Of a stretch of DNA of 64,000 bases, positions 25,612-42,350 are shown piece by piece. The stretch spans positions 617,228 through 681,227 of the forward strand of contig NC_087186.1 in assembly GCF_035594125.1 (NCBI RefSeq). Direction: 5' to 3'. Position numbers and translations under genes: made by a program. The notes beneath the pieces are model-generated. The model ran no database searches and was not told where the DNA came from. It saw nothing but the letters and a program-made list of their open reading frames with translations. Source of the stretch: Scylla paramamosain. Taxonomy: Eukaryota > Arthropoda > Malacostraca > Decapoda > Portunidae. Each line of letters starts with the position of its first letter. Position 1 is the first letter of the stretch.

Positions 25612-28600
25612 CTATATTGCAGGGTCAGCCGCTCGAGTTTTCCTTCTCCATCTGTTTATATCCATTACATCATCTTCCTGCACTCCCAGCTTGTTTATAT
25701 CACTCCTTATTACGTCTCTCCATCTTATTCTCTGTGTCCCAACCCTCCTTCTCCCCCTAACCTCCACCATCATTGCCTTCCTCACTGGTTTTTCCTCTTC
25801 TTTCCTTATCACGTGTCCAAAATATCTTAGTCGTGCTTCTCTTGCCTTCTCCTTGATATAACATATTCCACACATTCTTTTTATATCTTCACTTTGTCTC
25901 CTTTCTAACAGTGAAATGCCAGCTATCCATGTCACCATCCTCATCTTCGTTCTCTCCAGAATGCCTTCCTCTTTCTTCCTTAAAGACCATGTCTCTGCAC
26001 CATACAGAAGTACTGGTCTCAACACACTTCTGTATATCTTTATTCTCAGCTTCAATGGTATTCTCTTATCTAAGGTTACTCCACTCACTTCCCTCCATTT
26101 TTCTCATCCAGCTTTTACTCTGTCTAACTGCTTTTCTGTTCCTCCTTCTTCTGCAATTACTGATCCTAGGTATTTGAACTCTCTTCTCTGCTTCAATCTT
26201 ATGCCATCCTCTGTTGTTACATTTATTTCCTCATAACCTTCTGTGTTGCTTACCATTACCTCTTTCTTGTGTGTGTTCACTTTCATTCCCTTTCTCTCCA
26301 GGTTGCCTTTCCATAACAAATATCTCTCCTGTAACTCTTCCTCCGTATCCGCAATGATGACTAGATCGTCGGCGAACAGCATCTCCCACAAGTCATCATT
26401 GTCTTTCACATCCATCGTTATTGTTTCCAACACTATGAGAAAGAGAAAAGGACTCAAAGCTGATCCCTGATGGACTCCTACTTCAACTGGGAAGGATTCC
26501 GTTTCCCCATACTTTGTCTGTACTGTTGTTTTTGCTCCCTCGTACATCATTTTCATTAGTCTTATCATCTTTTCTGGCACTCTTCTCTTTTTCAAACTCC
26601 AGTACAATACTTTCCTAGGCACCCTGTCAAACGCCTTCTGCAAGTCCGCAAAACACCAATACACCTTTCTGTTTCCTTCTAGATATTTTTTCTGTATCTG
26701 TCGCACGATAAATGTTGCATCTACAGTGTTCAATCCCCTCATAAATCCAAATTTGTGGTTGTGTATTTTGACCATCTCTCTCAGTCTCCCTTCTATTACT
26801 CTTTCTAGTATTTTCAGACTATGCTCCAACAGCTTAATACCTCTCTAGTTTTCACAACTTGATATATCTCCTTTCTGTTTATACAACTTAACAATTCTAC
26901 TTTCCTTCCAGTCTTCAGGCATTTTCTTCATGCTCCAGATCTTTTTTTACAATAAATATGTCCAATCCACTCTAAACTCTCCCAGTAATTTAATCATTTC
27001 TATTGTTACTTCAGATTTTCCTCCAATCTTGTTAGCCTTTCCCTTCTACTTATGTTGTGTATTGGACCTTCCACAGGTAATGTTTCACTTAGTTCTTCAT
27101 ATTCATTTTCCATGATTAACAAGTTTGAGAAATATTCCTGTCATCTTCTTTTTATGTCCTCTTCCATCATAAGAATATCTCCGTTTTGGTCCTTTACTAT
27201 TGCTACTTTACCAACATCTTTCCTCATTTAATTTCTTACCTTCGCTACTCTGTATATAGTATTCTCTCCGTCTGGTGTATCCAGCCTCTCATACCAGTCT
27301 CTGTATGTATTACTCTTTGCTCTGGCTACTGCTCTTTTTGCCTGCTTCTTGGCTTTTCTGAAATTTTCTTTATTGGTGTCATTCTCAATGTCTTTCATTT
27401 GTTTTAGTGCTATCTTCTTATCCTTTATTGCAGCTTGAACCTCGTCATTCCACCACCATGGATCTTTCTCTTCTTTTGGTTTCCCACTCGTCTTACCACA
27501 AATCTCTGTTGCTTTTGTTACTAATATATCTTTCATATCTTCCCATACCTCTGCTGTTTCTGGTAAGCTGCCAGTTCTATGTCTTTCCCTGAACGTTTCT
27601 TCAACTTTGTTTCTAAATTCATTCTTCTTTTCAAATTTTAGCTCCTAGACCTTATTCTTCTTTTTTTTCTTCTTTCCTTCTCTTCCTTCCACTTTTCATT
27701 CTAAAATCTGCTACTAATAATCTATGTTGCGTCACCACTGATTCTCCAGGTATAACTTTGCAATCCATTACAAGTCCTTTGTTTTCTCTTCTTACAAGGA
27801 TGTAGTCAATCTGTGTTTCATTCTGACCGCTTTTATATGTAATTAGATGGCTTTGTCTCTTCTTGAACCAAGTATTCAGTACTGTAATTTCTGCTGCTTC
27901 TGCCATTTCCAGTAATCGCTCTCCTTCTACATTTCGTATTTCGAAACCCATTCCACCTCTTTCATACCCATTACCACTTTCTGCTGCTTCTGCCACATCC
28001 AGTAATCGCTCACCTTCTGCATTTCGTCTTTCGAAACCCATTCCACCTCTTTCATATCCATTACCACTTTCTTCTACATGTGCATTCATGTCTCCAGCTA
28101 TTACTATTAATTCTGTTCGTGCTATACTTTCTATATACTCTGCAAGTTTATCTTTAAATTCCACTTTCTTCTCATTTCTGCAACCCTGCTGTGGTGCATA
28201 TACAGATATAATATGCCATATTTTTCTATCTCTGATTAGCTTCATTCCCATTAACCTGTCATTAATTCTTTTAACTTCAGTAACCTGTTCCTGTACATCT
28301 GGATGAAGAATAATGCCCACTCCACATTTTTCTTTGTACTTTCTCAAGCATAACACACTTTGTATCTTTCTCCTATTTTTCTAGCACTTCCTTTCCATTT
28401 AGTTTCTTGGATGCACAGGATTTTGATATTAGTGCCCTGCATTACATCCACTAGCTCTATTTCTTTGCCTGTAAGATAAGTTCTTCTTATATTCAAGTTG
28501 CCTATTCTAATTCTTGGCTCCTTTTTCCAGTTCTTGGTCTTGTTTCCCACTATCTTCTTTGACCGCAGTCGTGGGTTCTGCGGTACCCTTTGTCCATTTT

Positions 28601-28667
28601 CCACTGCAACCAGGGATTGTTGCAGCGCGTCGCTTAAGGGGGACGCCCTAGCCATACTATTGACCAC
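25612..28667 (-). pseudogene. RTE endonuclease-reverse transcriptase, broken
   Basis: Read 5' to 3' on the - strand: the endonuclease start at 28667-28344 contains ILCIQETKWKG; the next block at 28356-27652 contains VIAGDMNAHVEESGNG, then QIDYILVRR and a TQHRLLVADF end. The linker (27536-27228) contains DPWWWNDEVQ. The reverse transcriptase (26829-26104) contains FADLQKAFDRVPRKVLYWSL, HQGSALSPFLFLIVLE and an intact FADDLVII. The C-terminus (26088-25612) contains LLYGAETWSL and RYFGHVIRK. These blocks lie in different frames, so several frameshifts separate them. The endonuclease holds a 90-bp in-frame tandem duplication (27890-28069). Confidence 0.85.
27890..28069 (-). repeat. 90-bp tandem duplication within RTE endonuclease
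   Basis: Units 27890-27979 and 27980-28069 both encode an ESGNGYERGGMGFE-type stretch ending in VAEAAE or MAEAAE. The spacing is exactly 90 bp (30 codons), and the units differ at several sites. Confidence 0.9.
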
Positions 28668-28870
28668 AAATAACTCGAGATTCTTTATTTATGTTTGGTC
28701 TTGTTTTTGGCACTCGGTTGACTAGACCTGTCAGCAACACTCTCCATTTATCCAGGCTTGTGACCGGCACTGAGTTCGGCTGGCTTGCCCCCGCAGTGGC
28801 TGGGTTTTCCCCCGCCCGTCCCCAGTGGCTGGGGTGTGCCCCCAAGTGGCCGGGAGGGCAGAACCATAGA

Positions 28871-29420
28871 GGGCTTAAAAAAATATTAAAATTAAATAAT
28901 AAAAAAAAAAACATAGTACACTTTTCTCGTAATGTCTTTTTGTTTTCCCATATTGTGTTATTGGCAGGCATTTTGGCGTTTTCCTACGTAACAAGTTCAA
29001 AAACACTCTAAATATTTTTTTTGGGTAATGTTATTTTCTTTTGCAATAATGAGTGTTTTGAATTGTTTTAACCTTTTGCTACATAAGTTCGAAAACACTC
29101 AATAGACAGGTTTTTCGAATTGTTGTTTTGTAATCCCATTTAGTATGGTTTCCATGCTTTTCTATCATTTAGGTGCCCTAGCACGCTTATAAATACTCAA
29201 AGGACATGTATCTGGGTGCTTTGCATACATTTTAGTGTTTGCAAACCTAACAATGTGAAAATACTCAAAATACATGTTTCCAGTAGTTTATTTATTTATT
29301 TTATTTTATTATTTTTTTTTTTTTTTCTATTTCTCCATATAAAGTACGAGTAGATTCAGGCATCTTACCCTTTTGGTACCTAAGAAGCTTAAAGACACTC
29401 ATGATGTAATGATGCCCCGA
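28871..29420. repeat. Degenerate ~105-bp satellite, right block
   Basis: The same framework as 23540-25485: CGTAATGTCTTTTTGTTT at 28928, GGCATTTTGGCGTTTT near 28967, CAAAAACACTC, then GGTAATGTTATTTTC near 29024. It decays gradually toward 29400. Confidence 0.65.
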
Positions 29421-30334
29421 AATCTCGCTATTATCGATTTACATAAGGATGAACAGATAATTAAAATCCTCCCATAAGTGCTTTCTATACATTTTGGAAA
29501 TGGTGTTCCTATTCAAACTAAACATCTAGAATTTCTATCTGTCAGAAAACAAAGCGTATGGGTAAATAACCTAAGAGAAGGTGTTGATAAAAGAGATGCC
29601 CAACCTTACTTAAAACTGAGACGAATCCAAATGAAAAATGAAATTACATAGATAATGCAATTAACGCAAACGGTTGTATAGCATCTAGTCAGAAGTAGAA
29701 AATGAAGGTTCCAAGTGGAGAAACGTATGAAAGTAAAGATATATGAATACTGTTTCGTTAGATTCATATTTACTATTTAGGTTATTACATAAGAGAGAAA
29801 CAGATCAATCTTAGTTGTCTTTCCATTCCTGAAAAAAAAAAGAGAAAAAGAGACTCAAATGATACTATGCATTTTAGATTAAGTGAAAATTTAGCATAAC
29901 CAGCACTCACTACAGACCCAGACCATTAATGTAAAATCAGTGTTAGATACGGCACACAGTAGATGGAGTCGTTATTGTGTACTAAATCTTATCAACTTCC
30001 GCACTGTCTGACTATTGCAGTTTGGTGTTCGCGCAGCCTAAGTACAACACGTCAGTACAAGCCGGGACACTAATGGAAATCCACGCACGTGAAAGCAGTC
30101 ATTTGGTTAGCCAAACATCACCAGCTTGTTATAAAAATAGTATAAAAGATTTGTCACGTTCACCACTTAGCATTCACGTGCCATTCAATCATAGATCTGC
30201 TGAATTGAGTGATCTACTGAAGCAAATAGTGTAGCTGTGAGACAAGACTGTTTTTTGCTACCTGGTCTTCTTGTGCTCCTAACGTCGTCCTCCTTCAGAT
30301 CATTATTACAATGTTATCATCATTACTTCGTGTC

Positions 30335-30336
<2 letters not shown>
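29421..30336. other. Unassigned unique-looking sequence
   Basis: AT-rich without repeats that I recognise. Short frames only; no supportable gene. Confidence 0.5.

Positions 30337-30372
<36 letters not shown>
30337..30372. repeat. (GT)n microsatellite
   Basis: Short perfect GT tract. Confidence 0.95.
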
Positions 30373-30374
<2 letters not shown>

Positions 30375-31352
30375 TTCCTTGTTAAGCATGTACGTGCATG
30401 TCGTGGAGGAGCGTTATGAGCTCTCACCAGCTTTCCTGCAGCGTAACATAATAACCTCGTCCTGACACAGCCTGGAGTGTCGCCCCCTCACAGCTGACAG
30501 CCACTGCGCGGCGGCGAGGCAGCACTGAACGTACGTATTCTCTCACTTTCATATCCTTTCTCTTCCTTAATGGCCAACAAGATGCGCTTGGACAAAGGAG
30601 GTGTAGTTTTTCATCAGTTTGATTTTTTTTTTTTTATTGTCTCTGTTTATTTTATTATATGTGTTTACATATTTAACCACTCCATTCTGTCTTCATGGCT
30701 GTTTATCATCTGACTGGTGAATGTTACTCCTTTTATTTTTATTTTTTTTTTTTTTCAATAAGGAATATCCACGTATTGTGACTGTGTGTATATTATTTTA
30801 ACTATCTTTGTGTGTCTGTCTTTCACTCTGTCTGTTTCCGTGCGTACCGTCCCTGTGACTCGAGAATAGTCTTCTGTTTGCTTTTAGGAACGTCCACTTA
30901 ATGTCTCTGTCTGTCTATCTTTTCTTATATGTATGTACTTATCTATCATTCTGTATGCTTCTGCGTATATGTATTGTGTCTTTCACTAGTAAAGTTCTTT
31001 GTTTTCTTTTACGAACGCAGACATTACGGATACTTGTTACCGTGGATGTGGCGTTAAGGAGAGCTAATTTGTATTGTTACGTGAACAGATACTTGTGTGT
31101 TAAATTTTGTTAACGTGGGAATGTCTTTTAGTAATCTCTGATGTATCATAATTACGTAAAGTTAATACTCCTTCACAGATTACCCGACCAGAAGATTGCT
31201 TGCTCGTGCGACTCATTTCAATATGTGTAGCGTTTCCCTTGATCTCTGCGTTGAGTTATTAGTAGTGCTGGGAAGGGACAACAGCTGCGTTGGGCTTTAG
31301 CATCATGACTGTAATTGAGTAGGTCTTGGGCGACTGTCAAGGAGCTGTCTGG
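30373..31352. other. Possible host promoter/5' UTR region, unproven
   Basis: 30470-30535 is locally GC-rich (TGCGCGGCGGCGAGGCAG), ending in CACTGAACGTACGT, which could be a leader exon and a GTACGT donor. No start codon, domain or downstream exon supports this. The rest is AT-rich with two T-rich runs. Confidence 0.2.
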
Positions 31353-34156
<2,804 letters not shown>

Positions 34157-34173
34157 GTATAAGAGAAACTGAG

Positions 34174-34230
<57 letters not shown>
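34157..34230. repeat. (CA)n microsatellite
   Basis: A perfect CA tract of about 37 units. Confidence 0.95.
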
Positions 34231-34867
<637 letters not shown>

Positions 34868-34882
34868 CACACACACACACAC

Positions 34883-35364
34883 CTCAGTTATTACAGTTAG
34901 AGAGTCCTGTATGTACAAGGTGAACCTCCACGGCAAAGTAATTCGGGTAATTATAAGTTCGGTCGAGTGGCCGCATGATCACATTATCGACAGAATTTCA
35001 TATACATAGTGAAGATTCCCGGAAGTGTTCAGTAGAATATCGAGGCCAGAATCTGGAATCTCATCAAAAGAATTGGAAACTGTTTTCTTGATGTTTTTTG
35101 GCATCACGTCCATGGAATTTATTACTGTGCACATATTTTTATAGCCATCAAATTTAGTAAGCGAACGTGAATATTACTGAAAGCATTGGGATATCCTTGA
35201 TTTTCGAATGTTTCTGTTCACTCAGTCACTGGAACAATAACTTTTTGTTCCCAAAGCGAAAGCTGCACATTAAACCAGTATAGCCTTTTAGTGTCCTGCG
35301 CGTGTCTCCTGGTGGATCACACATTCCTGAAAGCGACATCTAATGCTGCTCTGTATGTGTATTA
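34883..35364. other. Unassigned sequence before the CR1-type LINE
   Basis: No coding domain. The LINE homology begins at about 35365 with no boundary motif visible. Confidence 0.5.
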
Positions 35365-37038
35365 AAACATGCAGGATATGCCAGATAGTGAACAGGTGTT
35401 TAGAGCAGATGAGTATGAGAAGCTGACGGATATTTCCATAACTAGGGAGATAGTGGAGCAGGAGATAGATAGGCTAAAAAAGTTCAAGTCACCAGGACCT
35501 GATGAAATATATCCCAGAGTACTGAAGGAATGTAAAAAGATTATTAGTGAGCCGTTAGTTTCTGTCTTTAGGAAATCACTGGAGTCAGGTGAGGTACCAG
35601 ACATGTGGAGGCAGGCTAATGTAGTACCCATCTTTAAGAAAGGGGATAAAACTTTAGCGTCTAATTATAGACCTGTCAGCTTAACTTCAGTTGTAGGTAA
35701 AATGTTAGAGTCAATAATAGCCAGGAACATTAGGGAACATTTAGACAAACATAACTTGATAAATCAGTCACAGCATGGCTTCACGAAAGGGGAAGTCTTG
35801 CCTGACAAACTTGTTAAGTTTTTACAGTAAGGTGTACGAGGCAGTAGATAATGGTGATAGTTATGATATCTTATATCTGGACTTTAGTAAAGCATTCGAC
35901 AAGGTGCCCCATCAATAGCTCCTGAGAAAGGTTAGGGCGCACGGGATAGATGGGAAGGTGTTAGGTTGGATAGGGTCATGGCTTGGTAACAGGCGACAGA
36001 GAGTGCTAATAAACGGCTCGAAATCCGAGTGGGGTCATGTCATTAGTGGGGTGCCAGAGGGATCAGTATTAGGGCCATTATTATTTCTAATATATATCAA
36101 TGACTTGGATAGTGGAATTAGTAGCGATGTTAGTAAATTTGCGGATGACACAAAGATAGGTAGATTAATTAGGTCAGAAGCGGATGCCATCGCCTTGCAG
36201 ACAGACTTAGATAGAATGAATGAATGGACGGATAGATGGCAAATGCAATGTAATATCAATAAATGCAAAGTGCTTAGCGTAGGTAGAGGAAACCCACACA
36301 ATAGGTACACATTAAACACCCAAACTCTGGTAGGTACAGGGTACGAGAAAGATTTAGGAGTTATAGTTAGCTCTGAACTCCGTCTAGGGAAACAATGCAT
36401 AGAAGCCAGAAACAAGGCAAATAGGGTACTAGGATTCATTTTTAGGAGTGTTAAAAGTAGAAGGACGGAAGTAATATTAAAGTTATACTTGGCGCTGGTC
36501 AGACCTCATCTAGACTACGCTGTGCAGTTCTGGTCCCCACATTACAGGAAAGATATAGGTCTATTAGAATCAGTACAGAGGAGAATGACTAAAAGGATAC
36601 AGGGGATGAGGAGTATTCCTTACGAAGCGAGGTTGAAGCGGTTAAATTTACATTCTCTAGAGAGACGTAGGTTAAGAGGGGACCTGATAGAAGTCTTTAA
36701 GTGGTATAAGGGTTATAACAAGGGAGATGTAAGCAAAATTCTTAGGATCAGCAACCAGGGTAGAACAAGAAATAACGGGTTCAAGCTTGAAAAATTTAGG
36801 TTTAGGAAGGAGATAGGAAAAAATTGGTTCTCAAATAGAGTGGTAGATGAGTGGAACGGACTCATTAATCATGTAGTTAGTGCTAGGACACTAGAGAGCT
36901 TTAAGAGAAGATTAGACAAGTTTATGGATGGGGATAGCAGATGGAAATAGGTAGGTGTGTTTCATACAGGGACTGCCACGTGTAAGCCTGGTCGCTTCTT
37001 GCAGCTTCCCTTATTTCTTATTTTCTTATGTTCTTATG
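35365..37038 (+). mobile_element. 5'-truncated CR1-type LINE
   Basis: The coding region for linker, reverse transcriptase and C-terminal domain is followed by a short 3' UTR. It ends in imperfect 8-mers, TTCTTATTTTCTTATG then TTCTTATG (about 37014-37038). Such octamer tails in place of poly(A) are typical of CR1-group elements. Endonuclease and ORF1 are absent (5' truncation). Confidence 0.85.
35369..36950 (+). pseudogene. CR1-type reverse transcriptase with two inactivating lesions
   Basis: 35369-35830 holds the pre-RT and fingers: KKFKSPGPDEIYPRVLKE, ANVVPIFKKGDK, NYRPVSLTSVVGKMLE, NLINQSQHGF. 35958-36950 holds palm and thumb: GVPEGSVLGPLLFLIYINDL, FADDTKIG, a Y-L-x-LVRPHLDYAVQFW-type stretch, LLESVQRRMTKRIQGM and RRRLRGDLIEVFKWYKG. 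An extra G in the run 35789-35792 shifts the frame, and TAG at 35916-35918 interrupts HQ-LLRK. The conserved PQG reads PEG (GAG at 36057-36059). The catalytic FADD is intact. With only these clear lesions it looks younger than its neighbours. Confidence 0.9.
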
Positions 37039-37545
37039 TGTTGCTATGGTGATTCATTCATCAGTGAAAACTTTTGTGTCAGTAGGATTTATTCCATGTC
37101 AGTTTTGGAGAGAATGCTCATAAATTGCCAGTGACGCCATGCTCATCATTGTGCTGTCAGGCTGCCCCACACATCATCGCCCGCCTCATGGTCACTAGTC
37201 GTTCTGTATATCAGCTCCCACACACGCGTCACACGACCTCATTGCTCCTGTGCGGCAATCACCACATACTTGCGATTTTTTGACGAAAGTTTGTGTATCT
37301 TCTTCACAATTGGCTGCAAATCCAGTTTTGATTAACTCTTGGAAACGTTGAATGGAATATCCTTTAGGTGGAGGATGGCCAGTTCTTGCTGTAGCAGTAA
37401 ATAAGTATGTAAGGCCTTTACATGTTGTGTGAGTGTGAAGTGCGGAAGCTTGATTGTTGTGTGCTTAATAAAATTATGCTGAAGGGTGAAGCAACGTTAT
37501 GCATATTCCTTGATGGTAAGGGTCGAGATAGGATCGGAGGAAGTC
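37039..37545. other. Inter-LINE stretch holding an uncharacterised open frame on the - strand
   Basis: From 37466 down to 37191 the - strand stays open for about 91 codons without an ATG start. It encodes GHPPPKGYSIQRFQELIKTG and then CGDCRTGAMRSCDACVGAD before a TAG. The paired C-x2-C motifs and the lack of low complexity make it worth recording. I do not recognise the family; it may be an exon of a host gene or of an unlisted transposon, or chance. Confidence 0.3.
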
Positions 37546-40500
37546 TTTTTTTTTTTTTTTATGTAGGATGGACACTGGCCAAGGGTAACAAAAATCTAAT
37601 AAAAAAAAATGCCCACTGAAATGCCAGTCCCATAAAAGGGTCAAAGCAGTGGTCAAAACTTGATGGACAAGTGTCTTGAAACCTCCCTCTTGAAGGAATT
37701 CAAGTCATAGGAAGGTGGATATACAGAAGCAGGCAGGGAGTTCCAGAGTTTACCAGAGAAAGGGATGAATGATTGAGAATACTGGTTAACTCTTGCATTA
37801 GAGATGTGGACAGAATAGGAGTGAGAGAAAGAAGAAAGTCTTGTGCAGCGAGGCCGCGGAAGGAGGGGAGGCATGCAGTTAGCAAGATTAGAAGAGCAGT
37901 TAGCATGAAAATAGCGGTAGAAGACAGCTAGATATGCAACATTGCGGCGGTGAGAGAGAGGCTGAAGACAGTCAGTTAGAGGAGAGGAGTTGATGAGACG
38001 AGAAGCTTTTGATTCCACCCTGTCTAGAAGAGCAGTATAAGTGGAACCTCCCCAGACATGTGAAGCATACTCCATACATGGACGGATAAGGCCATTGTAC
38101 AGAGTTAGCGGCTCGGGGGGTGAGAAAAACTGGCGGAGACGTCTCAGAACACCTAACTTAATAAAAGCTGTTTTATATGTTCAGTGTAGAAGAGGGGGAC
38201 AGTTGAGTGTCATTGAAGAAGAGGAGATAGTTGTCTGGAAGGTTGTGTCGAGTTGATAGATAAAGGAATTGAGTTTTTAAAGCATTGAACAATACCAAGT
38301 TTGCTCTGCCCCAATCAAAAATTTTAGAAAGATCAGAAGTCAGGCGTTCTGTGGCTTCCCTGCGTGATATGTTTACCTCCTGAAGGGTTGGACGTTTATG
38401 AAAAGACATGGAAAAGTGCAGGGTGGTATCAACAGCGTAGGAGTGGATAGGACAAGAAGTTTGGTTTAGAAGATCATTAATGAATAATAAGAAGAGAGTG
38501 GGTGACAGGACAGAACCCTGAGGAACACCACTGTTAATAGATTTAGGAGAAGAACAGTGACCGTCTACCACAGCAGCAATAGAACGGTCAGAAAGCAAAC
38601 TTAAGATGAAGTTACAGAGAGAAGGATAGAAACCGTAGGAGGGTAGTTTGGAAATCAAAGCTTTGTGCCAGACTCTATCAAAAGGTTTTGATATGTCCAA
38701 GGCAACAGCGAAAGTTTCACCAAAATCTCTAAAAGAGGATGACCAAGACTCAGTAAGAAAAGCCAGAAGATCACCAGTAGAGCGGCCTTGACGGAACCCA
38801 TACTGGCGATCAGATAGAAGGTTGTGAAGTAATAGATGTTTAAGAATCTTCATGTTGAGGATAGATTAAAAAACTTTAGATAGGCAGGAAATTAAAGCAA
38901 TAGGACGGTAATTTGAGGGATTAGAACGGTCACCCTTTTTAGGAACAGGTTGAATGTAGGGAAACTTCCAGCAAGAAGGAAAGGTAGATGTTGACAGACA
39001 GAGCTGAAAGAGTTTGACTAGGCAAGGTGCAAGCACGGAGGCACAGTTTCGAAGAACAATAGGAGAGACCCCATCAGGTCCATAAGCCTTCCGAGGGTTT
39101 AGACCAGCGAGGGCATGGAAAACATCATTGCAAATAATTTTAATACGTGGCATGAAGTACTCAGAAGGTGGAGGAGAGGGAGGAACAAGCCCAGAATTGT
39201 CCAAGGTTGAGTTTTTACCAAAGGTTTGAGCAAAGAGTTCAGCTTTAGAAATAGATGTGATAGCAGTGGTGCCATCTGGTTGAAATAGAGGAGGGAAAAA
39301 AGAAGAAGAAGCAAAGTTATTGAAGATATTTTTTGGCTAGATGCCAGAAATCACGAGGGGAGCTAGATCTTGAAAGGTTTTGACACTTTCTCTTAATGAA
39401 GGAGTTTTTGGTTAGTTGAAGAAAAGACTTGGCATGGTTCCGGGCAGAAATATAAAGTGCATGAGATTATTGTGATGAAAGGCTTAAATACCTTTTGTGC
39501 GCCACCTCTCTATCATGTATAGCACGAGAACAAGCTGTGTTAAACCAAAGTTTAGAAGGTTTAGGACGAGAAAAAGAGTAAGGAATGTATGCCTCCATGC
39601 CAGACACTACCACCTCAGTTATGCGCTCAGCACACAAAGACGGGTCTCTGACACGGAAACAGTAGTCATTCCAAGGAAAATCAGCAAAATACCTCCTCAG
39701 GTTCCCTCAACTAGCAGAGGCAAAACGCCAGAGGCACCTTCGCTTAGGGATATCCTGAGGAGGGATTGGAGTGATAGGACAAGATAAAGATATGAGATTG
39801 TGATCGGAGGAGCCCATCGGAAAATAAAGGGTGACAGCATAAGCAGAAGGATTAGAGGTCAGGAAAAGGTCAAGAATGTTGGGCGTATCTCCAAGACGGT
39901 CAGGAATACGATTATGGTGTTGCACCAATTGCTCTAGGTCATGGAGGATAGCAAAGTTGTAGGCTAGTTCACCAGGATGGTCAGTGAAGGGAGAGGAAAG
40001 CCAAAGCTGGTGGTGAGCATTGAAGTCTCCAAGAATGGAGATCTCTGCAAAAGGGAAGAATGTCAGAATGTGCTCCACTTTGGAAGTTAATTAGTCAAAG
40101 AGTTTCTTATAGTCAGAGGAGTTAGGTGAGAGGTATACAGCACAGATAAATTTAGTATGAGAGTGACTCTGTAGTCGCAGCCAGATGATGGAAAACTCGG
40201 AAGATTCAAGAGCGTGGGCACGAGAGCAGGATAAGTCATTGCGCACATAAACGCAGCATCCAGCTTTGGATCGAAAATGAGGATAGAGAAAGTAGGAGGG
40301 AACAGAAAAGGGGCTACTGTCTGTTGCCTCAGACACCTGAGTTTCAGTGAGGAAAAGAAGATGAGGTTTAGAAGAGGAGAGGTGGTGTTCTACAGATTGA
40401 AAATTAGATCTTAGACCGCGAATGTTGCAGAAGTTAATGAAGAAAAAGTTGAGGGGGTGTCAAGCCACTTAGGGTCGTCGATAGAAAGGCAGTCCGACCT

Positions 40501-40805
40501 GGGGACCTTTATGGTCCCCTCCCCAGATGGGGACTCCGAGGCTGATGTAGGAGTCACCATGATGATTTTAAAATTTTTGAATGAAGGGTGTGTGTGTGTT
40601 ATTAGGTGCATGTAGTTTTGTGTGGAGGAAGAGAGTTGTCTTTAGAGGGCAGGCTGTGACTGCCCCCTTGTGTTGTGAGACACAAAGGGAAACGTTCAGT
40701 GAGGTCACAGCTGGGTTTAATGATAAGTTCACAGCACACCCTGAACAGTGCTTTAGACCTCACTGGGAGTAATTATCGTTTCGGCAGGTGTCTACTGCCT
40801 CCTCC
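37546..40805 (-). mobile_element. Near-full-length LINE family 1 (copy C)
   Basis: Poly(T) at 37546-37560 marks the 3' end on the - strand. The 5' end at about 40805 carries the shared GGAGGAGGCAGTAG start. The leader, ATG region, endonuclease, reverse transcriptase and 3' UTR are all present and collinear with copy B. I see no clear target-site duplication. Confidence 0.85.
37653..40560 (-). pseudogene. LINE family 1 endonuclease-reverse transcriptase, broken (copy C)
   Basis: The ATG complement at 40558-40560 starts MVTPTSASESPSGEG. A C-run contraction then shifts the frame before the endonuclease (40336-39707: [36 protein letters not shown]). TAA at 40091-40093 interrupts FD-LTSKVEH. The reverse transcriptase follows at 39204-38173 (RKAYGPDGVSPIVL, GFRQGRSTGDLL, ALDISKPFDRVW, GVPQGSVLSPTLFLLFINDL). 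The catalytic motif reads YAVD (codon 38431-38433) instead of YADD. The C-terminal part (38075-37653) reads MEYASHVWGGSTYTALLDRV and ends REVSRHLSIKF. Multiple stops and frameshifts make it non-functional. Confidence 0.88.
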
Positions 40806-42080
<1,275 letters not shown>

Positions 42081-42094
42081 TATTATTATTATTA

Positions 42095-42156
<62 letters not shown>

Positions 42157-42157
42157 G

Positions 42158-42191
<34 letters not shown>

Positions 42192-42227
42192 TTATATTAT
42201 TATTAATATAATTATTATTATTAATGA

Positions 42228-42284
<57 letters not shown>

Positions 42285-42350
42285 TATTATCATTATTATT
42301 ACTATTATTATTATTAATATTATTTATTATATAAATATTTATTTATTTAT
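42081..42350. repeat. Imperfect (ATT)n array with inverted (AAT) segment
   Basis: An ATT/TTA tract with an inverted AAT block at about 42157-42178 and several A or C interruptions, ending in TTTA repeats. Confidence 0.9.

Larger units (their letters stand above)
25486..28870 (-). mobile_element. Near-full-length RTE-type LINE inserted in the satellite
   Basis: The 5' end (at 28870) has a GC-rich leader with GCCGGTCACAAGCCTGGATA, typical of RTE-like leaders. The 3' end has CCACTATATTGCAGGGTC in + orientation, followed by a (TTC)n tract at 25486-25592, that is (GAA)n on the element strand. RTE elements characteristically end in short tandem repeats rather than long poly(A). The ~105-bp satellite framework resumes on both sides in matching phase (left ...CCATTTATTACC, right TTAAAAAAATATT...), so the insertion postdates the satellite. 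Confidence 0.85.
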
